7,545 bases of DNA from Gammaproteobacteria bacterium (GTDB lineage: Bacteria > Pseudomonadota > Gammaproteobacteria > Steroidobacterales > Steroidobacteraceae), in NCBI GenBank assembly GCA_025350345.1, contig JANXYA010000404.1, positions 1 through 7,545 on the forward strand. The letters run 5' to 3'. Below the pieces are notes generated by a model that worked only from the letters and a program-made list of their open reading frames with translations, was not told the DNA's origin and searched no databases. The position numbers and the translations under genes are program-made. Positions 1-7,545 of the stretch are shown here, piece by piece. How positions within the stretch are numbered: position 1 is the first letter of the stretch; each line of letters starts with the position of its first letter.

Positions 1-46
1 CACGGCCGGCGGCATGGGCGTGACGGCGATCGTCGAGCGGGCCTGA
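1..46 (+). CDS. C-terminal end of a probable thiolase (acetyl-CoA acyltransferase), 5' partial
   Basis: Only the last 14 codons are present. Read from base 2 they give TAGGMGVTAIVERA and then TGA. This resembles the C-terminal active-site loop of thiolases, where a catalytic Cys is followed by a glycine-rich stretch (C-x-[GA]-G-G-M-G) and a short tail ending in a V/I-E-R-like sequence. The Cys itself would lie just left of the window; base 1 is a C, which would fit the third base of TGC. Thiolases cleave 3-oxoacyl-CoA with CoA, or condense two acetyl-CoA. The stop codon TGA shares its A with the ATG of the next gene, so the two are probably translationally coupled. The identification rests on a very short stretch. 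An unrelated protein with a glycine-rich end is possible. Confidence 0.55.
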   Translation, partial: TAGGMGVTAIVERA

Positions 47-435
47 TGCCGCGCCAGAACATCAGCTCCGGCACCGCCTGGGAACCGATCGTCGGTTACT
101 CGCGCGCGGTGCGGGCCGGTGAGTACGTGCACGTCTCGGGCACCACCGCGACCGGCGCCGACGGGCAGATCGTCGGCGTCCATGACGCGGGCGCACAGAC
201 CCGGCAGACCTTGAGCAACATCGAGGCGGCGCTGGCCAGGGCCGGTGCCACGCTCGCGCAGGTGGTGCGCACGCGCATCTACGTCCTCAACATCGCCGAC
301 TGGGAGACGATCGGGCGCGCGCACGGCGCGGTGTTCGGTGCGATCCGCCCGGCCACCTCCATGGTGGAGGTCAGCCGCCTGATTGCCCCGGAAATGCTGG
401 TGGAGATCGAGGCCGACGCCTGGCTGGGGCGCTGA
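46..435 (+). CDS. RidA/YjgF/UK114-fold protein lacking the catalytic arginine
   Basis: The 129-residue product has the usual length of this small trimeric family and can be followed along the whole chain: the G-x-x-V-x-V-S-G strand near residues 25-32, the helix with Q-T-x-x-x-L-x-N-I-x-x-x-L around 51-63, V-V-R-T-R-I-Y-V at 73-80, and the C-terminal block PATSMVEVSRL (102-112) ending V-E-I-E-A-D-A (119-125). Archetypal RidA hydrolyses reactive enamine/imine intermediates with an Arg (Arg105 in E. coli) in the motif PARSCVEV. Here that position is Thr104. The protein therefore probably belongs to a Rid subgroup without standard 2-aminoacrylate deaminase activity, and its substrate cannot be named. 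The ATG overlaps the previous stop by one base, and its own TGA overlaps the next ATG. It is cytosolic, with no signal peptide. The family call is firm; the function is open. Confidence 0.9.
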   Translation: MPRQNISSGTAWEPIVGYSRAVRAGEYVHVSGTTATGADGQIVGVHDAGAQTRQTLSNIEAALARAGATLAQVVRTRIYVLNIADWETIGRAHGAVFGAIRPATSMVEVSRLIAPEMLVEIEADAWLGR

Positions 436-1115
436 TGAAATCGCAGGCGAGCGCGCGCTGGGAGACCCTGATGGCACGCGATGGGCACCAGTTCGCCGCC
501 TATCTGGCGCCCGCCACGGGCACGCCGCGCGGTGCGGTGGTCGTCCTGCAGGAAATCTTCGGCGTCAATGAACACATCCGCTCGGTGGCCGAGCAGTTTG
601 CGGCCGCCGGGTACCTGACCATGGCCCCCGCGCTCTACGATCGCATCGCTCGCAATCTCGAGCTCGGCTACGGCCCGCAGGAAATCGAGCGGGCGCGCGG
701 CTACATGCTGCAGCTCGATAGCGCGAAGGCCATGCTCGACATCCTGGCCGCCGTCAATGTCGTACGCCATGCCGGGCGCGTGGCGCTGGTGGGCTACTGC
801 TGGGGCGGACAACAGGCCTGGATCGGCGCCGGCACGCTGCCCGTGCACGCGGCGGTGGGTTATTACGCCAGCCGCCTGTGGGAGAAGCTCGAGCGCGTGC
901 CGGCCTGTCCCATGCTGTTTCACTTCGGCGAGCGCGACGCATCGATCCCGGCGGCGCAGCTCGAGCGCGTGCGCGCAGCCTACCCGGAAGGCAGCTATCA
1001 TCTTTATCCTGCCGATCACGGCTTCAACTGCAGCGCGCGCGCCGCTTTCGATGCACCGAGCGCGGCGCTCGCCTGGCAGCGCACGCAGGATTTTCTCAGG
1101 CAGCACATAGGTTGA
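435..1115 (+). CDS. Dienelactone hydrolase family protein (alpha/beta hydrolase)
   Basis: This 226-residue alpha/beta hydrolase belongs to the dienelactone hydrolase (carboxymethylenebutenolidase) family. The parts of the active site are all visible: Glu40 in Q-E-I-F-G, the nucleophile Cys122 in G-Y-C-W-G-G, Asp168 in the G-E-R-D segment, and His195 in D-H-G-F. This matches the Glu/Cys/Asp/His arrangement of the Pseudomonas enzyme. Classical members open dienelactone to maleylacetate in chloro-aromatic breakdown, but many homologues act on other esters or lactones, and no ring-cleavage genes lie in view, so the substrate is unknown. The ATG at 435 overlaps the RidA stop. A second ATG at 471 has a better ribosome site (GGGAGA at 460-465). 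I keep 435 because residues 9-12 (WETL) fit the usual N-terminal strand of the family. It is probably cytosolic and is followed 7 bases later by gabD. Confidence 0.9.
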   Translation: MKSQASARWETLMARDGHQFAAYLAPATGTPRGAVVVLQEIFGVNEHIRSVAEQFAAAGYLTMAPALYDRIARNLELGYGPQEIERARGYMLQLDSAKAMLDILAAVNVVRHAGRVALVGYCWGGQQAWIGAGTLPVHAAVGYYASRLWEKLERVPACPMLFHFGERDASIPAAQLERVRAAYPEGSYHLYPADHGFNCSARAAFDAPSAALAWQRTQDFLRQHIG

Positions 1116-1122
1116 ACGGTTT

Positions 1123-2595
1123 ATGCAACTGACAGATCCAACGCTGTTGCGCAGCCAATGCTATGTCGGCGGCCGCTGGCTCGATGCGGCGGACAATCGC
1201 ACCCTGCCCGTCACCAACCCCGCCACCGGTGCGAGGCTCGGCACCGTGCCGCAACTTGACGCAGCGGCCACGCGAGGCGCCATCGAGGCGGCGGCGGCGG
1301 CCTTTCCGGCCTGGGCCGCGCAGACCGCGAAGCAGCGCTCGATCATCCTGCGCCGCTGGTTCGACCTGATGATGGCCAACCAGCAGGACCTGGCGACCCT
1401 GATGACCGCCGAGCAGGGCAAGCCGCTGGCCGAGGCCATGGGCGAGATCGCCTATGCCGCCGCCTACATCGAGTGGTTTGCCGAGGAAGCGCGCCGCGTC
1501 TACGGCGAGATCGTCCCGGGTCACCAGGCGGACAAGCGAATCCTGGTGCTGCGCCAGCCCGTCGGCGTGGTCGCCGCGATCACGCCGTGGAATTTTCCCT
1601 CCGCGATGATCGCCCGCAAGGCCGCGCCGGCGCTCGCCGCCGGCTGCACGTTCATCGTCAAGCCGGCGGGCCAGACGCCCCTGTCGGCGCTGGCCATGGC
1701 CGAGCTCGCCGTCCGCGCGGGCGTCCCGGCCGGCGTCTTCAATGTCATCACCGGCGGCGCACGCGAGATTGGCGCCGAGCTGACCAGCCACCCCCTGGTG
1801 CGCAAGCTCACCTTCACGGGCTCGACCGAAGTGGGCCGGGTGCTGATGGCGCAGAGCGCGCCTACCCTGAAGAAGCTGTCGATGGAACTGGGGGGCAACG
1901 CGCCTTTCATCGTGTTCGCCGACGCCGATCTCGATGCGGCGGTCCAGGGCGCGCTCGCCAGCAAGTACCGCAACACCGGCCAGACCTGCGTCTGCGCCAA
2001 TCGCCTGCTCGTGCAGCAGGAGGTGTACGAGGAGTTCGAGGCGCGGCTGCGCAAGGCGGTCAGCGCACTGAAAGTCGGCGATGGACTGAAGGGGCCGACC
2101 GACCTGGGACCGCTCATCGACGCCGCCGCGCTCGCCAAGGTGCAGGAGCACATCGCCGATGCCCGCGCCAAGGGCGGGAAGATCACGCTGGGCGGGAAGC
2201 CCCACGCCCTGGGCGGCACCTTCTTCGAGGCGACGATCGTGACCGAAGCCACGAGCGCCATGAAATTCGCGCGCGAGGAGACCTTCGGCCCGGTCGCGCC
2301 CCTGTTCCGCTTCCGCGACGAGGCCGAGGCCGTGCGCCTGGCCAACGACACGGAGTTCGGCCTGGCCTCCTATCTCTATACGCGCGACCTGGCGCGTGCC
2401 TGGCGCGTGGCCGAGGCGCTCGAGTACGGCATCGTCGGCCTGAACACCGGCCTGATCTCCACGGAGGTGGCGCCGTTCGGCGGGGTGAAGCAGTCCGGCT
2501 TCGGTCGCGAGGGATCCCGTCACGGCATCCTCGACTACACCGAGCTGAAGTACCTGTGCATCGCGGGCGTTGCGCCCATCTTGGGGGGCCATTAG
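1123..2595 (+). CDS. gabD: NADP-type succinate-semialdehyde dehydrogenase
   Basis: This 490-residue aldehyde dehydrogenase oxidises succinate semialdehyde to succinate, the last step of 4-aminobutyrate breakdown and of some hydroxy-acid routes. The catalytic residues are present: Asn157 in TPWNFP, Lys180 in the cofactor site, general base Glu255 in M-E-L-G-G-N, and nucleophile Cys289 in NTGQTCVCANR. The C-terminal EVAPFGGVKQSGFGREGS block is also GabD-like, and similarity to E. coli GabD runs end to end. Three residues after Lys180 many NAD-dependent family members carry Glu. Here it is Gly183 (E. coli GabD has Ser), which fits NADP preference. The second cysteine, Cys291, could form the redox disulfide known from human SSADH. 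The ATG follows the hydrolase stop by 7 bases with no strong Shine-Dalgarno. No transaminase (gabT) is in view, so the semialdehyde source is unclear; glutarate semialdehyde is an alternative substrate. Confidence 0.93.
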   Translation: MQLTDPTLLRSQCYVGGRWLDAADNRTLPVTNPATGARLGTVPQLDAAATRGAIEAAAAAFPAWAAQTAKQRSIILRRWFDLMMANQQDLATLMTAEQGKPLAEAMGEIAYAAAYIEWFAEEARRVYGEIVPGHQADKRILVLRQPVGVVAAITPWNFPSAMIARKAAPALAAGCTFIVKPAGQTPLSALAMAELAVRAGVPAGVFNVITGGAREIGAELTSHPLVRKLTFTGSTEVGRVLMAQSAPTLKKLSMELGGNAPFIVFADADLDAAVQGALASKYRNTGQTCVCANRLLVQQEVYEEFEARLRKAVSALKVGDGLKGPTDLGPLIDAAALAKVQEHIADARAKGGKITLGGKPHALGGTFFEATIVTEATSAMKFAREETFGPVAPLFRFRDEAEAVRLANDTEFGLASYLYTRDLARAWRVAEALEYGIVGLNTGLISTEVAPFGGVKQSGFGREGSRHGILDYTELKYLCIAGVAPILGGH

Positions 2596-2598
2596 CCC

Positions 2599-3576
2599 AT
2601 GCTCGGCGTACTGACAGTCAACACCGGGACGCCCGATGCGCCCCACGCGCGCGAAGTCGGCCGGTTCCTCTGGCGGTTCCTGCGCGACCGGCGGGTCGTC
2701 GAGCTGCCGCGCTGGCTGTGGCTGCCGCTGCTGCGCGGACTGGTCCTGCCGCTGCGCGCACCGCGCAGCGCGCGCAAGTACCGCTCGGTCTGGATGGACG
2801 ACGGTTCGCCCCTGGCGGTCTACTCGCGCCGGCTCCGCACGGCGCTCGAAGCCGAGCTGGACGCGAAGCTGCCGGGCATGGTGGCGATCGAGAGCGCCTT
2901 CCTGTACTCCGAGCCGCAGGTGCGCGATGCCCTGCAGAGCCTGCGCGCCGCCGGCGCCGAAGAGATCGTCGTGCTGCCGCTGTACCCGCAGGGGAGCGGT
3001 ACCACCACCGGGCCGGTGTACGACCAGGTCGCGGCGGCCCTGAGCGACTGGCGCGTCCTGCCCGCGCTGCATTTCATTGGCAACTACTTTGACGACGAGC
3101 GCTACATCAACGCGCTCGCCAACAGCCTGCGCGAACACTGGCAGCAGCACGGTCGCACCGCGCACCTGCTGATGTCCTTCCACGGCATTCCGCTGCGCTG
3201 CGTGCAGCGCGGCGATGCCTACGAAGCCCAATGCCAGGAGACGGCGCGGCGGCTGGCCGACAAGCTGGAGTTGCCGGCCAGCGAGTGGTCCTTGAGCTTC
3301 CAGTCGCGCTTCGGCAAGGCGCGCTGGCTCACGCCTGCGACCGAGCGCGTGCTGGCCGATCTGCCCGGGCGGAACTTGCGCACGCTGACGGTCATCTGTC
3401 CGGGCTTCGCCGTCGACTGCCTCGAGACGCTGGAAGAGATCGCGCTCGGCGGCCGCGAGATCTTCCTGCACGCCGGCGGGGAGCAGTTCCAGTACGTGCC
3501 CGCGCTCAACGATCGCGGCGATCATGCACAGGCCCTGTGCGCCCTGGTACTCGCGCACGCCGGACCGGCGGGTTGA
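2599..3576 (+). CDS. hemH: Ferrochelatase (protoporphyrin/coproporphyrin ferrochelatase)
   Basis: The 325-residue product is a standard-length bacterial ferrochelatase, which inserts Fe2+ into protoporphyrin IX as the last step of haem synthesis. It shows the N-terminal VNTGTPDAP (8-16), FLRDRRVVELPR, G-S-P-L-A-V-Y-S, LPLYPQ, the metal/porphyrin His195 in S-F-H-G-I-P, FQSRFGKARWL, the acidic active-site segment CPGFAVDCLETLEEI with Glu276, and the closing GGEQFQYVPALND. Similarity to the E. coli enzyme is continuous, so the gene looks intact and functional. Eight of the last residues are Ala/Gly/Pro/His rich, with no membrane segment; it is expected in the cytosol or at the membrane face. The ATG lies 3 bases after the gabD stop, with a G-run at 2583-2588 as a possible ribosome site. 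It is the only essential biosynthetic gene in an otherwise catabolic-looking operon. Confidence 0.95.
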   Translation: MLGVLTVNTGTPDAPHAREVGRFLWRFLRDRRVVELPRWLWLPLLRGLVLPLRAPRSARKYRSVWMDDGSPLAVYSRRLRTALEAELDAKLPGMVAIESAFLYSEPQVRDALQSLRAAGAEEIVVLPLYPQGSGTTTGPVYDQVAAALSDWRVLPALHFIGNYFDDERYINALANSLREHWQQHGRTAHLLMSFHGIPLRCVQRGDAYEAQCQETARRLADKLELPASEWSLSFQSRFGKARWLTPATERVLADLPGRNLRTLTVICPGFAVDCLETLEEIALGGREIFLHAGGEQFQYVPALNDRGDHAQALCALVLAHAGPAG

Positions 3577-3578
3577 GC

Positions 3579-4295
3579 ATGTTCGGCCGCTTCCTGGAGG
3601 TGAGCCTCGCCACCAGGGATATCGCCGCCTCGGTCAGCTTTTACGAACGGCTGGGCTTCACGCAACTCACCACTGGCGACACCTGGCCCCACCCTTATGG
3701 CGTGCTGAGCGACGGGCGCCTGTGCATCGGGCTGCACCAGCGCCCCGGGCCGGCACCGCTCCTGAGCTTCGTCCGGCCCGAACTGGCGCAGCACCTGCAC
3801 GAGCTGCGCGCCGCAGGCTTCGAGCCCCATTACACGCGCCTGGGGGAGGAGGATTTCCACGAACTGCAGCTGCATGATCCGGCTGGCCTCGGCATCGCCC
3901 TGCTCGAGGCACGCACTTTTTCGCCGCCGCGGCGCGACCACGCGCCCTCGCTGTGCGGCTGGTTCAATGCCTGCAGCACCCCGACCCTGGACACCGATTC
4001 GGTGCGCGCGTTCTGGGAACACGCGGGCTTCATCGCCCTGGAGACGCCCGACGATCCTTTCGCGCAGCTCGCGCTCACCAGCGATACCCTGACGCTATCG
4101 CTCCATCCACCGCGCGCGCTCGAAGCGAGCGTGCTGCTGTTCACCGACCCGCAAATGCCCGAGCGTCTCGAACGGCTCGCCGCGCTCGGCGTCCACGGCA
4201 CGGAGGATCTGCCGCCCGGTCTCGACCGACGCGCCAACGCGCTGCTCGAGGCGCCGGAAGGCACGCTGCTGCTGCTGATGGAAGGCGAGGCCTGA
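3579..4295 (+). CDS. Two-domain VOC (glyoxalase/bleomycin resistance-fold) protein
   Basis: I place the start at the ATG at 3579, 2 bases after the hemH stop; the frame stays open upstream, but only as a shadow of hemH. The 238-residue product holds two tandem VOC (beta-alpha-beta-beta-beta) modules. The first, about residues 4-112, opens with FLEVSLATRDIAASVSFYERLGF and ends H-E-L-Q-L-H-D-P-A-G-L-G-I-A-L-L-E. The second, about 123-238, opens near GWFNACS, continues with SVRAFWEHAGF and ends G-T-L-L-L-L-M-E. VOC proteins include glyoxalase I, ring-cleavage dioxygenases, epimerases and antibiotic-binding proteins. The first metal ligand position, often His, is Glu7 here, and I cannot assign a complete metal site in either half, so no reaction is proposed. 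There is no signal peptide. It is the last gene of the plus-strand run and ends 24 bases from the end of the opposing operon. Confidence 0.85.
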   Translation: MFGRFLEVSLATRDIAASVSFYERLGFTQLTTGDTWPHPYGVLSDGRLCIGLHQRPGPAPLLSFVRPELAQHLHELRAAGFEPHYTRLGEEDFHELQLHDPAGLGIALLEARTFSPPRRDHAPSLCGWFNACSTPTLDTDSVRAFWEHAGFIALETPDDPFAQLALTSDTLTLSLHPPRALEASVLLFTDPQMPERLERLAALGVHGTEDLPPGLDRRANALLEAPEGTLLLLMEGEA

Positions 4296-4297
4296 TC

Positions 4298-4321
4298 AAA
4301 AAGGGCCTGGTGACAGGCCCT
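4298..4321 (-). terminator. Intrinsic terminator of the minus-strand acs operon
   Basis: A perfect 8-bp inverted repeat, AGGGCCTG (4302-4309) and CAGGCCCT (4314-4321), encloses a 4-base loop. Read on the minus strand the GC-rich stem is followed at once by five T residues (4302-4298), the classical Rho-independent layout. The first stem arm starts within the TAG stop codon of the lipoprotein gene (4322-4320). On the plus strand the same hairpin has a GTGA (GNRA-type) loop but no T-run after it, so it should stop plus-strand transcripts poorly. Confidence 0.85.
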
Positions 4322-5066
4322 AGCCAGTCGGCACCGGCCGGCAATGCAGCACCAGCTCGAAGCGTGCGCGGATCTCGTCGTCGACACGCAGTACGCCCAG
4401 CATCAGGCTGAAGGGCTCGATGCCCAGATCGCTCTGCTTGAATGTGAATTCGCCGCTCGCCTGCAGCGTGCAGCCGTCGCGCTGCCAGTGCACCGGCACC
4501 GCGAGCCGCGCGTCATGGTCGCGCACGGACACGGTGAGCTGCAGCAGGAGTCCGTCCGGGCGCACGCTGACCTGCTGGCAAAGCAGCGTCAGCAGCGGGT
4601 AGTGCGCGGCGTCGAGCTGGCGCTCACCGAGCATGTGCTCGCGCGTGCCCGCCCGGGCGGCTTCGTCCAGCGGCTCGGCGAATTCACCCCCGGCGGCACT
4701 GCGCTCCTTTGGATCGTCGATCTCGAAAGCGGCGACCGGGAGTTCGAATTCGCAGGTCGAATGGTCGGGCTGGGCCGGTACCCACACCGAGCCGCGCAGG
4801 GCGTGGGTGCTGATCACGTGACTGTGGCCCAGCTTGATCATGGGTCCGGCCGCGTGCACGTACAGCCAGAGCTGCGAGCCTTCGGCATCGATCCGGTATT
4901 CGGTGGCGCCGGGCGGCCTGGCGGCCCTGGCTGGCGCCCCGCCTGGGCCCTGCGCCGGGGGCGGCGCCCGGCAGGCGGCCGTGAGCACCAGCAGCACGGC
5001 CACGAGGCCACGCGCGCCGGAGCGCACGCGGGGAAAGCGCTGGCCTGATTCGTGAACGCGTGCCAT
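4320..5066 (-). CDS. YceI-family lipoprotein
   Basis: The 248-residue product starts with a basic segment, a hydrophobic core (GLVAVLLVLTAA) and Cys32 in an L-T-A-A-C lipobox-like site, so it is probably a lipoprotein. Arg at +2 gives no inner-membrane retention signal, which favours the outer membrane. A Pro/Ala/Gly-rich tether (33-54) leads into a YceI-like domain (from about 55), beginning T-E-Y-R-I-D, with L-G-H-S-H-V-I (79-85) and closing with S-G-E-F-T-F-K-Q-S-D-L-G-I and a last beta strand. YceI proteins are periplasmic lipocalin-like barrels that bind polyisoprenoid-type lipids in studied cases; the ligand here is unknown. I choose the ATG at 5066; a GTG directly before it (5069) is the alternative. 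Neither has a visible Shine-Dalgarno, which suggests translational coupling to the flavin reductase gene, whose stop is 8 bases upstream. The lipobox is imperfect (Thr at -3). Confidence 0.82.
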   Translation of the reverse strand: MARVHESGQRFPRVRSGARGLVAVLLVLTAACRAPPPAQGPGGAPARAARPPGATEYRIDAEGSQLWLYVHAAGPMIKLGHSHVISTHALRGSVWVPAQPDHSTCEFELPVAAFEIDDPKERSAAGGEFAEPLDEAARAGTREHMLGERQLDAAHYPLLTLLCQQVSVRPDGLLLQLTVSVRDHDARLAVPVHWQRDGCTLQASGEFTFKQSDLGIEPFSLMLGVLRVDDEIRARFELVLHCRPVPTG

Positions 5067-5089
5067 CACTACGACTAGGTGTCGTAATG
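5067..5089 (-). promoter_or_regulatory. Intercistronic hairpin at the flavin reductase/lipoprotein junction
   Basis: Read as minus-strand RNA, CAUUACGAC (5089-5081) can pair with GUCGUAGUG (5075-5067), giving nine pairs with one G-U wobble around a 5-base loop, ACCUA. The loop and the first base of the 3' arm hold the UAG stop of the flavin reductase gene, and the stem ends at the base before the lipoprotein ATG (5066). The 3' arm also contains the alternative GTG start. No U-run follows, so it is not an intrinsic terminator. A role in coupled translation or mRNA stability is inference; it may also be chance. Confidence 0.4.
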
Positions 5090-5620
5090 GGTATGCACCG
5101 GTTCATCGGTGACGGCTGCCAGGTCCGGCGCCACGCCGGCGGCGCTGAGATCGAGCCGCCCGTAGCGCCCCCGGTAGAACAGCAGCGGCTCGTCCGGGCC
5201 GACACCCTGCTGCAGCTCGTGCACGGTTCCGACCACCACCCAGTGATCGCCCCCATCCACGATGCCGCGCACCGAGCAGATCAGCGAGGCCAGGCAGCCT
5301 GCCAGCTTCGGGGTCGCCCCGACGCGCACGAACCGGAACGGCGGCGGCACCGGCTCGCGCCAGGCGCCGGCGAAGTAGGTCGAGATCGCGACCTGGTCGG
5401 CGCTCAGCAGGTTGACGCTGAAGGGCACCGCCGGCGCCAGGTGCTGTGACAGGTGCGACTTCTTGGCCGGGCAGAACAGCAGCAACAGCGGATCGAGCGA
5501 CACGGAGCTGACGGCATTGGCCGTCATGGCCTGCACCTCTTCGCCCGCCGGCACGGCGATGACCGCCACACCGGTGGCGAACAGGCCCATCGTGTTCCGG
5601 AACTGTCGCTGATCAGGCAT
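5075..5620 (-). CDS. Flavin reductase-like domain (FMN-binding split-barrel) protein
   Basis: The 181-residue product fits the short flavin reductase family (HpaC/RutF-like), which reduces FMN or FAD with NAD(P)H and usually supplies reduced flavin to a partner monooxygenase. Visible marks are F-R-N-T-M-G-L-F-A-T-G-V-A-V (7-20), the flavin-contact strand AMTANAVSSVSLDP (31-44), F-S-V-N-L-L (67-72), the G-D-H motif within GGDHWVVVGTV (123-133), and LLFYRGRYGRL (146-156). The ATG at 5620 lies 15 bases after the acs stop. AGGGG at 5635-5631, directly after the acs TGA, is a plausible ribosome site with a 10-base spacer. No monooxygenase gene is in the window, so its partner, if any, is elsewhere; some family members act alone or only bind flavin. 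It is cytosolic, with no signal peptide. The domain call is firm; the physiological role is not known. Confidence 0.88.
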   Translation of the reverse strand: MPDQRQFRNTMGLFATGVAVIAVPAGEEVQAMTANAVSSVSLDPLLLLFCPAKKSHLSQHLAPAVPFSVNLLSADQVAISTYFAGAWREPVPPPFRFVRVGATPKLAGCLASLICSVRGIVDGGDHWVVVGTVHELQQGVGPDEPLLFYRGRYGRLDLSAAGVAPDLAAVTDEPVHTHYDT

Positions 5621-5635
5621 GCGCTTCTGGCCCCT

Positions 5636-7545
<1,910 letters not shown>

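Noticed and set aside
1473..3092. A 539-codon plus-strand frame across the gabD/hemH junction
   Set aside because: It is an out-of-frame shadow, with an extremely Arg/Ala/Gly-rich translation and no domain. gabD and hemH explain the same bases.
1096..3558. An 820-codon open frame on the minus strand opposite gabD and hemH
   Set aside because: It lies wholly antisense to two well-recognised genes. Its product is a low-complexity Arg/Gly/Ala/Gln/His-rich sequence with no motif I recognise, as expected from GC-rich codon mirroring.
3231..3578. N-terminal extension of the VOC protein into hemH
   Set aside because: The extra 116 codons are an Arg/Ala-rich shadow of hemH. The VOC fold begins right after the ATG at 3579.
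4344..5048. A 234-codon plus-strand frame opposite the YceI lipoprotein gene
   Set aside because: The opposite strand has a signal peptide, a lipobox-like cysteine and a YceI domain. This frame has no recognisable feature.

Overview
The window is GC-rich, densely coding chromosomal DNA. Codons end mostly in G or C, and there are several long antisense open frames of the kind high GC produces. The enzymes read like proteobacterial house-keeping and catabolic proteins. The ferrochelatase and the succinate-semialdehyde dehydrogenase follow the E. coli proteins closely along their whole length, so a GC-rich gammaproteobacterium (or close relative) is the best guess. I see no mobile elements, tRNA or rRNA genes, CRISPR arrays or phage genes.

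Plus strand, 1-4295: one tightly packed run of six genes. These are the last codons of a probable thiolase, a RidA-fold protein (46-435), a dienelactone hydrolase family protein (435-1115), an NADP-type succinate-semialdehyde dehydrogenase, gabD (1123-2595), ferrochelatase, hemH (2599-3576), and a two-domain VOC/glyoxalase-fold protein (3579-4295). Neighbouring genes overlap by one base or are 2 to 7 bases apart, so they are probably one transcript whose promoter lies left of the window. Four of the six fit carbon-source breakdown (thiolysis, reactive-intermediate clean-up, ester/lactone hydrolysis, semialdehyde oxidation). hemH is the one gene with an unrelated, essential role.

Minus strand, 7545-4320: a second compact run converging on the first. 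It holds acetyl-CoA synthetase (5' end outside the window), a flavin-reductase-domain protein and a YceI-family lipoprotein. It ends at a clear intrinsic terminator whose stem begins inside the last gene's stop codon. The flavin reductase and the lipoprotein are separated by only a few bases, and that junction can fold into a 9-bp hairpin directly before the lipoprotein's ATG.

The largest non-coding gap is the 24 bases between the two converging operons, so no stretch over 300 bases lacks a gene. I found no convincing new system. The points worth a second look are the RidA homologue lacking the catalytic arginine, the hairpin at the flavin reductase/lipoprotein junction, the acs-flavin reductase-YceI linkage, and hemH lying inside a catabolic-looking operon.
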